DNA of 64,000 nucleotides from Provencibacterium sp. (GTDB lineage: Bacteria > Bacillota > Clostridia > Oscillospirales > Ruminococcaceae), in the NCBI GenBank assembly GCA_022792175.1, contig JAAWAN010000020.1:60745-124744 (forward strand). Reading direction: 5' to 3'. The notes under the pieces are model-generated. The model was not told the DNA's origin and searched no databases. It worked only from the letters and a program-made list of their open reading frames with translations. The stretch's first letter is position 1. Each line of letters begins with the position of its first letter. Of this stretch, positions 45,654-55,418 are shown piece after piece. The position numbers were made by a program, and so were the translations under genes.

Positions 45654-47225
45654 ATGGATGCAATTCAAGTGGGCTTTCTGTCCATACTCCCGCCGGTTAT
45701 TGCAATCGGCCTGGCACTGGTGACCAAAGAGGTAATATCCTCTCTCATCATCGGTATTCTTTCAGGAACGTTTATCTACTCGGCATATACTGCCTCCGGT
45801 GTGCTGGGCGTTCTGGTTAAGACCTTTTCTACCACCACCGGGCTGATGGCAGCAAAGCTGGGGGATAATGCAGCCATTATCCTGTTTTTAGCGCTGCTGG
45901 GTGCGCTGGTTGCAGTCATAACGATGGCTGGGGGATCCAAGGCCTATGGGGATTGGGCAGTCAGCAAGCTCTCCTCTCGCGTAGGCGCCCAGCTGGCCAC
46001 CAGCGCACTGGGTGTACTGATTTTTATAGACGACTATTTTAACTGCCTGACTATTGGAACGGTGATGCGTCCAGTTACCGATAAACACCGCATTTCGCAT
46101 GCGAAACTGGCCTATATTATCGATGCGACGGCGGCGCCGATCTGCATCATCGCGCCGGTTTCTTCCTGGGCGGCCTCGGTCATCTCGCAGATGGATGGCA
46201 CCGGACTGGATGGGATGTCCGCTTTCATGCAGACGATTCCCTATAATCTCTATGCGCTGCTGACCATCATGATGGTGGTGGTGCTCTCGGTTTCCAAGCT
46301 GGAGTTCGGCCCGATGGCGCGGTTTGAGAAAAACGCGCTGGAGAAAGGGGATCTGGATTCCTCGGTGGGCGGTTCAGCGGAAAGTGCGGCCGATGAGCTG
46401 GATACCATCGCCGTTTCCCCGCGCGGCAAGGTGATCGACCTGATTATCCCGATTATCGCGCTCATCATCTTCTCGATTCTTTCCATGCTCTATATCGGCG
46501 GATATTTTGAGGGCGGCATGACGCTGGCGGACGGCTTTGGCAACACCGATGCCGGTCCGGCGCTGGCGCTCGCCGGCCTGGGAGCGCTGATTGTCGCCTT
46601 TTTCCTGTTCGTCCCGCGCAGGGTGCTCTCCTTTAAGCGCTTCATGGCGGGAATCGGTGTCGGCGTTAAATCGATGGTGCCGGCCTTCATCATCCTGACG
46701 CTGGCCTGGACGATCAGCGGCGTCTGCCGCGACCTGCTTTCGACCGGCGAATATGTCGGCAATCTGGTTGCCTCCTCTAATATGCCGCTTGCGCTGATTC
46801 CGGTTATCGTCTTCATTGTCGCGGGTTTCCTCTCCTTCTCGATGGGCACCTCCTGGGGCACCTTTGGGATACTGATTCCGATTATTGCGCTAGTCTGCGA
46901 GCGGGTTGCGCCGGAGCTGACCATCATCTCGCTGGCGGCGACACTGGCTGGTTCGGTCTTTGGAGACCACTGCTCGCCGATATCGGATACGACTATCCTT
47001 TCTTCCACAGGCGCCAACTGCGATCACATCAACCATGTTGCCTCGCAGATTCCTTATTCCATAACGGTAGCCGCCTGCTGTGCGGTTGGCTATATCGTAG
47101 CCGGATTTACCAAAAATCTGTTTCTGACTTTACTGGTTTCCTTCGGCCTGCTGGCTGCCGCACTGGTGCTGCTGCACAGGTTCTATCTGCCGAAAGAACC
47201 GGCGAGCGGGAAGAATCGTGCATAA
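45654..47225 (+). CDS. Na+/H+ antiporter NhaC family protein
   Basis: GTSWGTFGILIPIIALVCERVAPELT...GSVFGDHCSPISDTTILSSTGANCDHINHV. Confidence 0.92.
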   Translation: MDAIQVGFLSILPPVIAIGLALVTKEVISSLIIGILSGTFIYSAYTASGVLGVLVKTFSTTTGLMAAKLGDNAAIILFLALLGALVAVITMAGGSKAYGDWAVSKLSSRVGAQLATSALGVLIFIDDYFNCLTIGTVMRPVTDKHRISHAKLAYIIDATAAPICIIAPVSSWAASVISQMDGTGLDGMSAFMQTIPYNLYALLTIMMVVVLSVSKLEFGPMARFEKNALEKGDLDSSVGGSAESAADELDTIAVSPRGKVIDLIIPIIALIIFSILSMLYIGGYFEGGMTLADGFGNTDAGPALALAGLGALIVAFFLFVPRRVLSFKRFMAGIGVGVKSMVPAFIILTLAWTISGVCRDLLSTGEYVGNLVASSNMPLALIPVIVFIVAGFLSFSMGTSWGTFGILIPIIALVCERVAPELTIISLAATLAGSVFGDHCSPISDTTILSSTGANCDHINHVASQIPYSITVAACCAVGYIVAGFTKNLFLTLLVSFGLLAAALVLLHRFYLPKEPASGKNRA

Positions 47226-47260
47226 GGGGGATTCGCCGCCCTTCTAACCGTCTTTTTTCT

Positions 47261-47300
47261 GCCCGGCCTGTCCCTATTCTGGAACAGGCCGGGCGTTTTT
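47261..47300 (+). terminator. Terminator gcccggcctgtcc/ggaacaggccgggc-gttttt
   Basis: GC-rich stem plus T-run. Confidence 0.85.
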
Positions 47301-47340
47301 CTGAAAACCGGCGGATTTTGCCCCGTCTGCCGCCGGCCTT

Positions 47341-48015
47341 TTGCAGGGAGGGTTTATATTGAAACGAAAGAATCATATCCGCAGGAAGACGGACATTTTC
47401 CTCAGCGGCTTGCTGGTCCTTTCCTTCGCCGGCTGTGCCGCCTTTTCTGCTCTGGAGGATGCAGAAAAGACATATTTTTCCGTTTTGTCCGGTGAGGCTC
47501 CGCTGTTGTATACGGAGGAAGGAGAAGAGGTTTCACTGGATCTCGACCGGGTACCGGCCGTTTTCAGCCGGGAGAGCGATTATTCTTCTATCTGGAGGTT
47601 TACGGCCGTTGACCTGGATGGAGATGGGGAAACAGAGGTGCTCCTGCAGGTAATAGATGTGGCAGGGGATATGGGAGGATATATGATACTGCACAGGGAG
47701 GCTGAGGAGGTATATGGTTATTCTGCCAGCTATCGGGATTTCGAGGATCTCAAAACGGATGGCACCTATTCCTGCACCCATCCGGCAGGAACAGCGGTAA
47801 GTGTCTGCAGAAGCTGTTTCGATGGGGGAAGCTGTCTCACAGAGCCCCTCATCTGCAGCAGCACCGAAAACGGATGGGAAACAGCCGCCTATTTTATAAA
47901 GGGGCAGCCTGCTTCAGAAGAGGAGTATCTTGCCGCAATAGAAAGGCAGGCCGCAAAGCCGGATGCCGTGTGGCGTCCCTTTGATGAGAAAAACATTCGG
48001 GAGATGTTCGCATAA
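47341..48015 (+). CDS. Putative lipoprotein, unknown function
   Basis: Lipobox SFAGCA; FTAVDLDGDGETEVLLQV FG-GAP-like motif. Confidence 0.65.
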   Translation: MQGGFILKRKNHIRRKTDIFLSGLLVLSFAGCAAFSALEDAEKTYFSVLSGEAPLLYTEEGEEVSLDLDRVPAVFSRESDYSSIWRFTAVDLDGDGETEVLLQVIDVAGDMGGYMILHREAEEVYGYSASYRDFEDLKTDGTYSCTHPAGTAVSVCRSCFDGGSCLTEPLICSSTENGWETAAYFIKGQPASEEEYLAAIERQAAKPDAVWRPFDEKNIREMFA

Positions 48016-48062
48016 GCGGGTTTCCTGCCGGGGTAGACCGAAAATTATTTCGGCAAGAAGGC

Positions 48063-48091
48063 TTGACAAAATGGAGGCAGGCCGCTATACT
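48063..48091 (+). promoter_or_regulatory. Promoter TTGACA-N17-TATACT for infC operon
   Basis: Direct reading. Confidence 0.85.
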
Positions 48092-48097
48092 TGATAA

Positions 48098-48248
48098 GAA
48101 CAATAAAGCAGGATGTGCTTTCCCGCCATTCTCACCTGTGCATTTTAATGTACACGGTCAATACCTGTTCTTCTTTCAGCAATGAAGGAAGCAAGTGTTG
48201 TCTGCTGCAGCGCGAATGAGGGAAAATCATTCGCGCTTTTTTGTGGTA
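48098..48248 (+). ncRNA. Ribosomal L20-type leader with terminator, upstream of infC-rpmI-rplT
   Basis: ~150-nt leader ending gcgcgaatga-gggaaaa-tcattcgcgcttttttgt; location and architecture match Firmicutes L20 leaders. Confidence 0.7.
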
Positions 48249-48291
48249 CAAATGAGGGATTGAGCATGAAGGGCTTTGGAGGTGTTTTACC

Positions 48292-48828
48292 ATTAGCAAA
48301 AAAGAAATGCAGATCAATGAGGAGATCAGAGAAAAGGAAGTCCGTCTGCTGGGACCGGATAGCGAGCCGATAGGGTTCATGTCTTCCAAGGAGGCTCTCG
48401 AGCTGGCCATTCAGAAGAATCTGGACCTGGTGATGATCGCCCCGACTGCAACGCCGCCTGTCTGCAGGATTATGGACTATGGCAAATACCGGTTCGAACA
48501 GGCAAAGCGCGAGAAAGAGGCCAAAAAGAAGCAGAAGGTTATTGAAATCAAGGAAGTGCGCATGTCTTTAAATATCGATGTTCATGATTTCAATACCAAG
48601 GTTTCCCAGGCTGTGAAATTTATGACGGCGGGGGATCGTGTGAAGGTTTCCATCCGCTTTCGCGGGCGCGAGCTGGCACACACCAATCTCGGTTTTGGCG
48701 TTATGGAGCGCTTTGTACAGGCATGCAGCGAAATTGGTAATGTGGAAAAGCCGCCGAAGATGGAGGGCAGAAGCATGGTGATGTTTATGTCCCCCAAACC
48801 GGCAAAGCCCGTTAAAGCTGCCAAGTAA
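48292..48828 (+). CDS. infC: Translation initiation factor IF-3 (ATT start proposed)
   Basis: ATT AGC AAA AAA GAA ATG CAG ATC; MSKKEMQINEEIREKEVRLLGPDSEPIG; SD ggaggt upstream; ATG-only ORF begins at 48307. Confidence 0.92.
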   Translation: MSKKEMQINEEIREKEVRLLGPDSEPIGFMSSKEALELAIQKNLDLVMIAPTATPPVCRIMDYGKYRFEQAKREKEAKKKQKVIEIKEVRMSLNIDVHDFNTKVSQAVKFMTAGDRVKVSIRFRGRELAHTNLGFGVMERFVQACSEIGNVEKPPKMEGRSMVMFMSPKPAKPVKAAK

Positions 48829-48853
48829 AAAATGAAACGGAGGAATATAGATC

Positions 48854-49051
48854 ATGCCTAAGCTGAAAACCCACACTGGTGCGAAGAAACGCTTCAAGCT
48901 TACCAAGAATGGTAAAGTCAAGCGCGCGCATGCGTACAAATCCCATATTCTGAACAAAAAGAGCACGAAGCGCAAGAGAGGGCTGCGCAAGGCGGCTTAT
49001 GCCGACAAGACCAATGTGGCGGCCATCAAGCTGCTCGTTCCCTACAAATAA
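48854..49051 (+). CDS. rpmI: 50S ribosomal protein L35
   Basis: [37 protein letters not shown]. Confidence 0.97.
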   Translation: MPKLKTHTGAKKRFKLTKNGKVKRAHAYKSHILNKKSTKRKRGLRKAAYADKTNVAAIKLLVPYK

Positions 49052-49085
49052 ACTGAATAACAACCCTGAATCGGAGGTATAGAAT

Positions 49086-49439
49086 ATGGCACGTGTAAAA
49101 GGCGCGTTGATGACCCGCAAAAGAAGAAAAAAGGTCTTGAAGCTGGCCAAGGGCTATTTCGGCGGTAAATCCAGATTGTTCAGAACCGCTAAAGAAGCGG
49201 TGATGAAATCCGGTCAGTATGCGTATATCGGCCGCAAGCAGAAGAAGCGCGACTTCCGCCGCCTGTGGATTACCCGTATTTCTGCCGGCTGCAAGCAAAA
49301 CGGCATGAACTACTCCACCTTTATGAACGGACTGAAGAAGGCCGGGATTACTCTGAACCGCAAAATGCTTTCTGAAATCGCGATTCATGATCCCGCGGCG
49401 TTCACTGCACTGACCGAGAAAGCGAAAGCAGCTCTTTAA
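49086..49439 (+). CDS. rplT: 50S ribosomal protein L20
   Basis: [35 protein letters not shown]. Confidence 0.97.
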   Translation: MARVKGALMTRKRRKKVLKLAKGYFGGKSRLFRTAKEAVMKSGQYAYIGRKQKKRDFRRLWITRISAGCKQNGMNYSTFMNGLKKAGITLNRKMLSEIAIHDPAAFTALTEKAKAAL

Positions 49440-49447
49440 CCGGCAAA

Positions 49448-49481
49448 AACGCCCATGTCGATCATGACATTGGGCGCTTTT
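49448..49481 (+). terminator. Hairpin cgcccatgtc/gacattgggcg with T-rich tail
   Basis: Between rplT and the RNA methyltransferase gene. Confidence 0.55.
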
Positions 49482-49511
49482 ACTTGCTATGCCAGAGAAG
49501 GGGGAAATATC

Positions 49512-50285
49512 TTGCGGAGCATTATCTCGCCCGCCAATGAGCTTTGCAAGCATGTCCGCAGACTGTGTGAAAGCCGGCGTTACCGCCGGGAATGCGGCGA
49601 ATTTGTGCTGGAAGGCCAGCGGCTCTGGCAAGATGCGCTCCAGAGCGGGCTTGTGCCGCGCCATCTGCTTGTTGGTGAAAAGCTCGCAGGCGAGGCGCTG
49701 CCCGCCTTGGAAGCTGTTTGCAGCGATGTGGCGGTGCTCTCTGAAAATGCGCTGCGCTCCTGCGGAGATACCGTTTCTCCGCAGGGGCTGCTGGCAGTTT
49801 TCCCTTTGCCGGAGAATCATCAGAGCGCCCTCGCCCGCCGGTCGGTCCTGCTCTGTTCGCTGCAGGATCCTGGAAATGTCGGAATGATTATTCGGACGGC
49901 GGAGGCCTTTGGCCTCCCTGAGGTGCTGCTCAGTGCCGACTGCCCTGATCTCTATGCGCCCAAGGTGCTGCGGGCAAGCATGGGGGGCATTTTCCGGATA
50001 CCAGTGCGGACGGTGGAAAGTGTGGAGGAAACGATTGCCGCCCTGCGCAAAATGAATATCCCGGTTTATGCCTCCGCACTTTGTGAAGGGGCGCGTCCGC
50101 TTTGCGAGGTGGACTTAACGGGAGACTGCTGCCTGCTTATCGGCAATGAAGGAAACGGCCTGCCGCCCGGACTGATTGAGCGATGCAGCGGCTCGCTTGT
50201 TATCCCCATGCGCGGAAAGGCGCAGTCGCTGAATGCGGCAATGGCCGCGGGGATATTGATTTATGAAGTGATGCGCCAGGGCTGA
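49512..50285 (+). CDS. TrmH/SpoU family RNA methyltransferase (TTG start proposed)
   Basis: LCSLQDPGNVGMIIRTAEAFGLPEVLLSADCPDLYAPKVLRASMGGIFRIPV...LLIGNEGNGL. Confidence 0.88.
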   Translation: MRSIISPANELCKHVRRLCESRRYRRECGEFVLEGQRLWQDALQSGLVPRHLLVGEKLAGEALPALEAVCSDVAVLSENALRSCGDTVSPQGLLAVFPLPENHQSALARRSVLLCSLQDPGNVGMIIRTAEAFGLPEVLLSADCPDLYAPKVLRASMGGIFRIPVRTVESVEETIAALRKMNIPVYASALCEGARPLCEVDLTGDCCLLIGNEGNGLPPGLIERCSGSLVIPMRGKAQSLNAAMAAGILIYEVMRQG

Positions 50286-50309
50286 TAAGCACATGGGAGG
50301 AGCAGAAGA

Positions 50310-51524
50310 ATGGGGCAGTATGACAGAAGGATTTACTGGATATGGCTGGCGCAGGTGCTGGGAACCGGGAGTCACCGCGTGAATGCCCTGTGCGAACGCT
50401 TTCCTCATGCACAGGAAATTTATGAGATGAACGGACAGGCGCGGCGGGAAAGCCGCGCTTTCACCGAAAAGGAACTGCTGCGCCTGGAGACCTCCTCCAT
50501 TGCGAAGGCAGAGGCTGTTTTTCTGCGCGCGCAGGAGCTCGGATGTCACGTGCTTACACCGGAAGATGCGGCATATCCAAAGCGGCTGCGCAATATCTAT
50601 GCGATGCCGGCGGTTCTCTATGTGAAGGGGGATCTGTCGCGGATAGATGAAGAGCTGGTCGTTTCGGTGGTAGGCACCCGCAGCTGCACCGAATACGGCC
50701 GACGCGCAGCGCAAATGCTGAGCAAACAGCTGGCTGAAAAAGGCGCGGCCGTTATCAGCGGGCTGGCCGCCGGAATCGATACAGCTGCTATCGAAGGCGC
50801 CCTCTCTGCAGGGGGCCGGGCCTATGCGGTTATCGGCTGTGGAATGGATATAGTCTATCCTGCGCAGAATAAAAAGCTGATGGAGTGGATGTGCGAACAT
50901 ACGGCTGTTTTAACTGAATATCCGCCGGCAACGCCTCCTTATCCCGGAAACTTTCCGCAGCGAAACCGGCTGATTTCCGGGTTGGGCCTCGGAACGGTGG
51001 TTGTAGAGGCGGGAGCGGGCAGCGGCGCATTGATTACGGCGGGCCATGCACTCGAACAGGGGAAGGATGTTTTCGGCGTCACCGCCCGGATGGATGACCG
51101 CCGCTCTTATGGAGTATTTGAGCTGATTCGCGCTGGAGCAAAGCCGGTTTTTGAGGCGGAGGATATTCTGGAGGAATACCGTCATCTGCTCCCTGAAAAT
51201 GGGGAGTCTTTCAAAAAAACAGCGGCAGAGGATACGCCTGAATCCCAGGAGGGGACAGAGAAGAAAGAAGCGCCGGAAAAATTGCCGGAGAGCATTCGGG
51301 TCCCGGAAGGCCTGGATGAAACAGAAGAGAAGATTTTCAGCGCTTTGGGTGCAGAGCCGGTAAACGTGCAGATGATTGCAGCACGCACCGGGCTCGGAGC
51401 GGGGGAGCTGCTTCCCGCGCTGACTGAAATGGAGATTGAGGGAATTGTCTCTTCCGAGCCGATGGGCTGCTTTCGGCTGACAGCCGAATACAGGCAAAAG
51501 GAAGAGACTGCTAATAATTTGTAA
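50310..51524 (+). CDS. dprA: DNA processing protein DprA
   Basis: SVVGTRSCTEYGRRAAQMLSKQLAEKGAAVISGLAAGIDTAAIEGAL...GCGMDIVYPAQNKKL...FPQRNRLISGL. Confidence 0.95.
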   Translation: MGQYDRRIYWIWLAQVLGTGSHRVNALCERFPHAQEIYEMNGQARRESRAFTEKELLRLETSSIAKAEAVFLRAQELGCHVLTPEDAAYPKRLRNIYAMPAVLYVKGDLSRIDEELVVSVVGTRSCTEYGRRAAQMLSKQLAEKGAAVISGLAAGIDTAAIEGALSAGGRAYAVIGCGMDIVYPAQNKKLMEWMCEHTAVLTEYPPATPPYPGNFPQRNRLISGLGLGTVVVEAGAGSGALITAGHALEQGKDVFGVTARMDDRRSYGVFELIRAGAKPVFEAEDILEEYRHLLPENGESFKKTAAEDTPESQEGTEKKEAPEKLPESIRVPEGLDETEEKIFSALGAEPVNVQMIAARTGLGAGELLPALTEMEIEGIVSSEPMGCFRLTAEYRQKEETANNL

Positions 51525-51675
51525 AGTTTTGCTGCTCCTCTTGCATAATGGGAAGGGACAGCATACAATAGATAACGTTATTCATGCCCGCGTTCTGCAG
51601 GTTTGGGCAGAGCGCCCGGCAGCGGGCCGCTGCAGAAGTGGCAGCAGCAAAAAAGATATAGATGGGTGATATTTC

Positions 51676-53988
51676 ATGTCCAAACTGGTCATTGTGGAAT
51701 CGCCTGCCAAGGCGAAAACCATTCAGAAGTATCTGGGAAAGGGCTATACGGTTATCGCTTCGATGGGCCATATCCGGGATTTGCCGAAGAGCACGATGGG
51801 GGTAGATCTGGAAAATCGGTTTAAGCCTAAATATATCAACATCAAGGGCAAGGAGGCGCTCATCCGCGAGCTTAAAAATGCCGCCAAGGATTCGGAGACC
51901 GTTTTTCTTGCTACCGACCCGGATCGCGAGGGAGAGGCAATCAGCTGGCATCTGGCCAATCTTCTTTCCATTGATCCTTCGCAACCCAACCGCGTTACCT
52001 TCAATGAGATTACCAAAACCGGCGTTAAAAGCGGCATGGAGCATCCGCGTGCCATCGACCAGAATCTGGTGGATGCCCAGCAGGCCCGACGGATTCTGGA
52101 CCGGATTGTGGGCTATAAACTGAGCCCGTTTCTCTGGAAAAAGGTGAAAAGCGGGCTTTCGGCAGGCCGCGTGCAGTCGGTTGCCGTGCGGATGATTGTA
52201 GACCGCGAGGAGGAAATCCGCGCCTTTCAGGTGGAGGAATACTGGACGATTGATGCCCTGCTTCTGCCGCAGGGCGCCAGCAAACCGTTTGCAGCCAAAA
52301 TGCACTCCTATCAGGGAAAAAAGCTGGATACGGTGAAAACCGAGGAGGAGGCAAAGCGTATCGTCGCCGACCTTGCCGAATGCGCCTTTTCAGTTGTCGG
52401 CGTTAAAAAAGGAGTGCGGAAAAAATCACCTGCCCCGCCGTTTACCACCTCTACGCTGCAGCAGGAGGCCTCCCGCAAGCTCGGCTTTCAGGCGCGGCGG
52501 ACGATGAAGGCCGCTCAGGAGCTTTATGAGGGCGTCGATGTGCAGGGACAGGGTGCCATCGGCCTGATTACCTATATGCGTACCGACTCGCTGCGCCTTT
52601 CTGAAGAGGCGATGGATGCGGCGGAGAGCTTTATCCGCGGACGTTACGGAGAAAACTACTTGCCAGCACAGCGCCGCATTTATAAATCAAAAAAGGGTGC
52701 GCAGGATGGACATGAGGCGATTCGGCCGTCGGTCCCCTCCATTACCCCTGAGCAGGTCAAAGGCTCGCTGACTAGCGACCAGTATAAGCTGTACAGGCTT
52801 ATCTGGGAGCGCTTCATCGCCAGCCAGATGGGCAACTGCTTGCTCGATACCGTTTCGGTCGATATCGGGGCGGAAGACTATCTTTTCAAATCTTCAGGTT
52901 ATACCGTCAAGTTTCCCGGCTATACCGTTCTCTATGAGCAGGGGAGCGATGACGAGGAGGAAAAGAGCGAGGTTCTTCCCGAACTGCACGAAAACGATCC
53001 GCTCACCGCTGCCGCTCTCACTCCCAATCAGCACTTCACTCAGCCGCCTGCCCGGTATACCGAGGCATCGCTCATTAAAATGCTGGAAGAAAAAGGAATT
53101 GGACGGCCGAGCACCTATGCGCCGACAATTACCACCATTCTGGCGCGCAACTATGTGGAGCGGGAGGGCCGGCAGATAAAGCCCACCATTCTGGGCGAAG
53201 TGATCACCGGGCTGATGCGTGAGCAGTTTCAGAACATTGTGGATGCCGATTTTACTGCCCGCATGGAGCAGCAGCTGGATGACGTGGAGGATGGGAAGAC
53301 CGACTGGGTATCTACGCTGGACAGCTTCTATCAGGATTTCAGCCAGACGCTGGAGAAGGCTGAACGGAATATGGATGGTACACGCATTAAGATTCCTGCT
53401 GAGGAGACCGACGTCATCTGTGAAAAATGTGGCCGCAATATGGTGATCAAAACTGGACGCTTTGGGAAGTTTCTGGCCTGTCCCGGATATCCGGAGTGCA
53501 AGAACACCAAAAAGATTGTCAAAGAGACCGGGGGCATCTGTCCCGAATGCGGCGGCAGGATTCTGGAAAAGAAATCCAAAAGCGGTAAGGTCTTTTTTGG
53601 CTGCGAAAAATATCCGGACTGCACGTTTACTACTTGGGATACCCCCATATCCGATCTTTGCCCGGAATGCGGCTCTACGCTGTTTCGCAAAAAGGGGAAG
53701 CTGGGGAAGGTTTACTGCCTGAAACCGGGCTGCGGTTATGAGCAGGGGCAGTCCGCGCCGGCCGCGGAGGCGGAAAATCCCGATATGCTCGATGAGGATA
53801 TGCCGGAGAAGCCCGCGAAAAAGACCGCCTCCAAAACGGCGGCAGCTAAGAGCAGCAAAACGGCTGCCGCGAAGGGGACGGCAAAAAAAACGGCTTCCAA
53901 GACCCCGGCGGCTAAAACCGGTAAAACGGCTGCCAAAAAGGCTCCTGCCAAAAAGAAGGGCGCCGCAGCGAAAGAACATGAGAGTTAA
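51676..53988 (+). CDS. topA: DNA topoisomerase I
   Basis: SKLVIVESPAKAKTIQKYLGKGYTVIASMGHIRDLPKS; C-terminal Cys4 fingers; Lys/Ala-rich tail. Confidence 0.97.
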   Translation: MSKLVIVESPAKAKTIQKYLGKGYTVIASMGHIRDLPKSTMGVDLENRFKPKYINIKGKEALIRELKNAAKDSETVFLATDPDREGEAISWHLANLLSIDPSQPNRVTFNEITKTGVKSGMEHPRAIDQNLVDAQQARRILDRIVGYKLSPFLWKKVKSGLSAGRVQSVAVRMIVDREEEIRAFQVEEYWTIDALLLPQGASKPFAAKMHSYQGKKLDTVKTEEEAKRIVADLAECAFSVVGVKKGVRKKSPAPPFTTSTLQQEASRKLGFQARRTMKAAQELYEGVDVQGQGAIGLITYMRTDSLRLSEEAMDAAESFIRGRYGENYLPAQRRIYKSKKGAQDGHEAIRPSVPSITPEQVKGSLTSDQYKLYRLIWERFIASQMGNCLLDTVSVDIGAEDYLFKSSGYTVKFPGYTVLYEQGSDDEEEKSEVLPELHENDPLTAAALTPNQHFTQPPARYTEASLIKMLEEKGIGRPSTYAPTITTILARNYVEREGRQIKPTILGEVITGLMREQFQNIVDADFTARMEQQLDDVEDGKTDWVSTLDSFYQDFSQTLEKAERNMDGTRIKIPAEETDVICEKCGRNMVIKTGRFGKFLACPGYPECKNTKKIVKETGGICPECGGRILEKKSKSGKVFFGCEKYPDCTFTTWDTPISDLCPECGSTLFRKKGKLGKVYCLKPGCGYEQGQSAPAAEAENPDMLDEDMPEKPAKKTASKTAAAKSSKTAAAKGTAKKTASKTPAAKTGKTAAKKAPAKKKGAAAKEHES

Positions 53989-55312
53989 GGTTATCGGGGC
54001 AGGGCTGGCCGGATGCGAAGCGGCTTGGCGGCTGGCAGAGGAAGGCTTTGCGGTGGAGCTCTATGAAATGAAGCCCCTCAAGTTTTCTCCGGCCCACCAC
54101 AGTGCCGGGTTTGCCGAGCTGGTCTGCTCCAATTCGCTGAAGGCAAACCGCCTCTCCAGTGCGGCCGGGCTGCTTAAGGAGGAGATGCGCCGCTGCGGCT
54201 CGCTGATACTGATGGCTGCGCGCAGTGCGGCGGTCGGGGCGGGCGGCGCGCTTGCGGTGGACCGTAGCTTCTTTTCCGACTATGTGACCGAAAAAATCCG
54301 CTCCCACCCGGCTATTCAGGTGCTGGAAGGGGAGGTCACTGAAATCCCGTCCGGACCTGCGGTCATTGCAACCGGGCCGCTGACCTCTGACGCGCTGGCA
54401 GAGGCGATATCCGCTCTTTGCGGGGAACCCCTCTCTTTTTTTGATGCCGCCGCTCCTATTGTTTCGGCAGATTCTATTGACCGGGACCGCGTCTTTGCTG
54501 CCGCGCGCTATGACCGAGGGGAGCCGGACTATCTGAACTGCCCGATGAACCGGGAGGAATATGAGGCCTTCCATGCCGCCCTAGTTGCGGCAGAAACCGC
54601 CGCGCTGCATGATTTTGACCGTCCCGCTGTTTATGAGGGATGCATGCCGGTGGAGGTACTGGCCCGCCGGGGGCTGGACAGCATTCGTTTTGGCCCCCTC
54701 AAACCAGTAGGGCTGCGAGATCCGCGCACCGGGCACCGGCCTTGGGCGGTTGTTCAGCTGCGCCAGGAAAACCGGCAGGCGACAATGTATAATCTGGTCG
54801 GATTTCAGACCAACCTGAAATTTCAGGAGCAGAAACGGATATTTTCCATGATTCCCGGACTACAAAACGCGCAGTTTCTGCGCTATGGTGTCATGCACCG
54901 GAACACCTTTTTGAATGCCCCAAGGGTGCTGGATGCCGGCTTTGCGGTGAAAAGCTCGCCGCTGCTTTTCTTTGCCGGCCAGATAACAGGGGTTGAGGGA
55001 TATATCGAGTCGGCCATGTCCGGCATCTGGGCAGGAATCGGGCTTTCCCGTGCGCTGCGCGGGCTGCCGCCCGCCATCCCCCCGGGGGATACCATGACCG
55101 GAGCGCTCTGCCGCTATGTAGCCGAGCCGAATCCGGACTATCAGCCGATGGGCTGCAACATGGGGCTGCTTCCACCGCTTGTCGAGCCTGTGCGGGATAA
55201 GCAGGCGCGCTATCAGCAGATTGCAGAGCGGGCGCTGCAAAGCTTTTCCGCCTTTTTGAAGGAGGAAGGCATCCGGGAATGGCCGGGGGAGTTTTCTCTT
55301 ACAGAAGATTAA
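53978..55312 (+). CDS. trmFO: tRNA uracil-54 C5-methyltransferase, FAD/folate-dependent
   Basis: MRVKVIGAGLAGCEAAWRLAEEGFAVELYEMKPLKFSPAHHSAGFAELVCSNSLKA; overlaps topA stop by 11 bp. Confidence 0.95.
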   Translation: MRVKVIGAGLAGCEAAWRLAEEGFAVELYEMKPLKFSPAHHSAGFAELVCSNSLKANRLSSAAGLLKEEMRRCGSLILMAARSAAVGAGGALAVDRSFFSDYVTEKIRSHPAIQVLEGEVTEIPSGPAVIATGPLTSDALAEAISALCGEPLSFFDAAAPIVSADSIDRDRVFAAARYDRGEPDYLNCPMNREEYEAFHAALVAAETAALHDFDRPAVYEGCMPVEVLARRGLDSIRFGPLKPVGLRDPRTGHRPWAVVQLRQENRQATMYNLVGFQTNLKFQEQKRIFSMIPGLQNAQFLRYGVMHRNTFLNAPRVLDAGFAVKSSPLLFFAGQITGVEGYIESAMSGIWAGIGLSRALRGLPPAIPPGDTMTGALCRYVAEPNPDYQPMGCNMGLLPPLVEPVRDKQARYQQIAERALQSFSAFLKEEGIREWPGEFSLTED

Positions 55313-55418
55313 AAAGGGGCGAAGGCAGGCTATACTCCGAATGAGGGGTGCCAAAACCCTAGGGAACGGCGCCGGCCGGAGAGCATCCGGCAATCTTTGG
55401 GAGAAGGACGGATGAAGG

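Noticed and set aside
52894-53979. 361-aa antisense ORF rich in F/R/G
   Set aside because: Mirror of the topA C-terminal region; artefact of codon bias.
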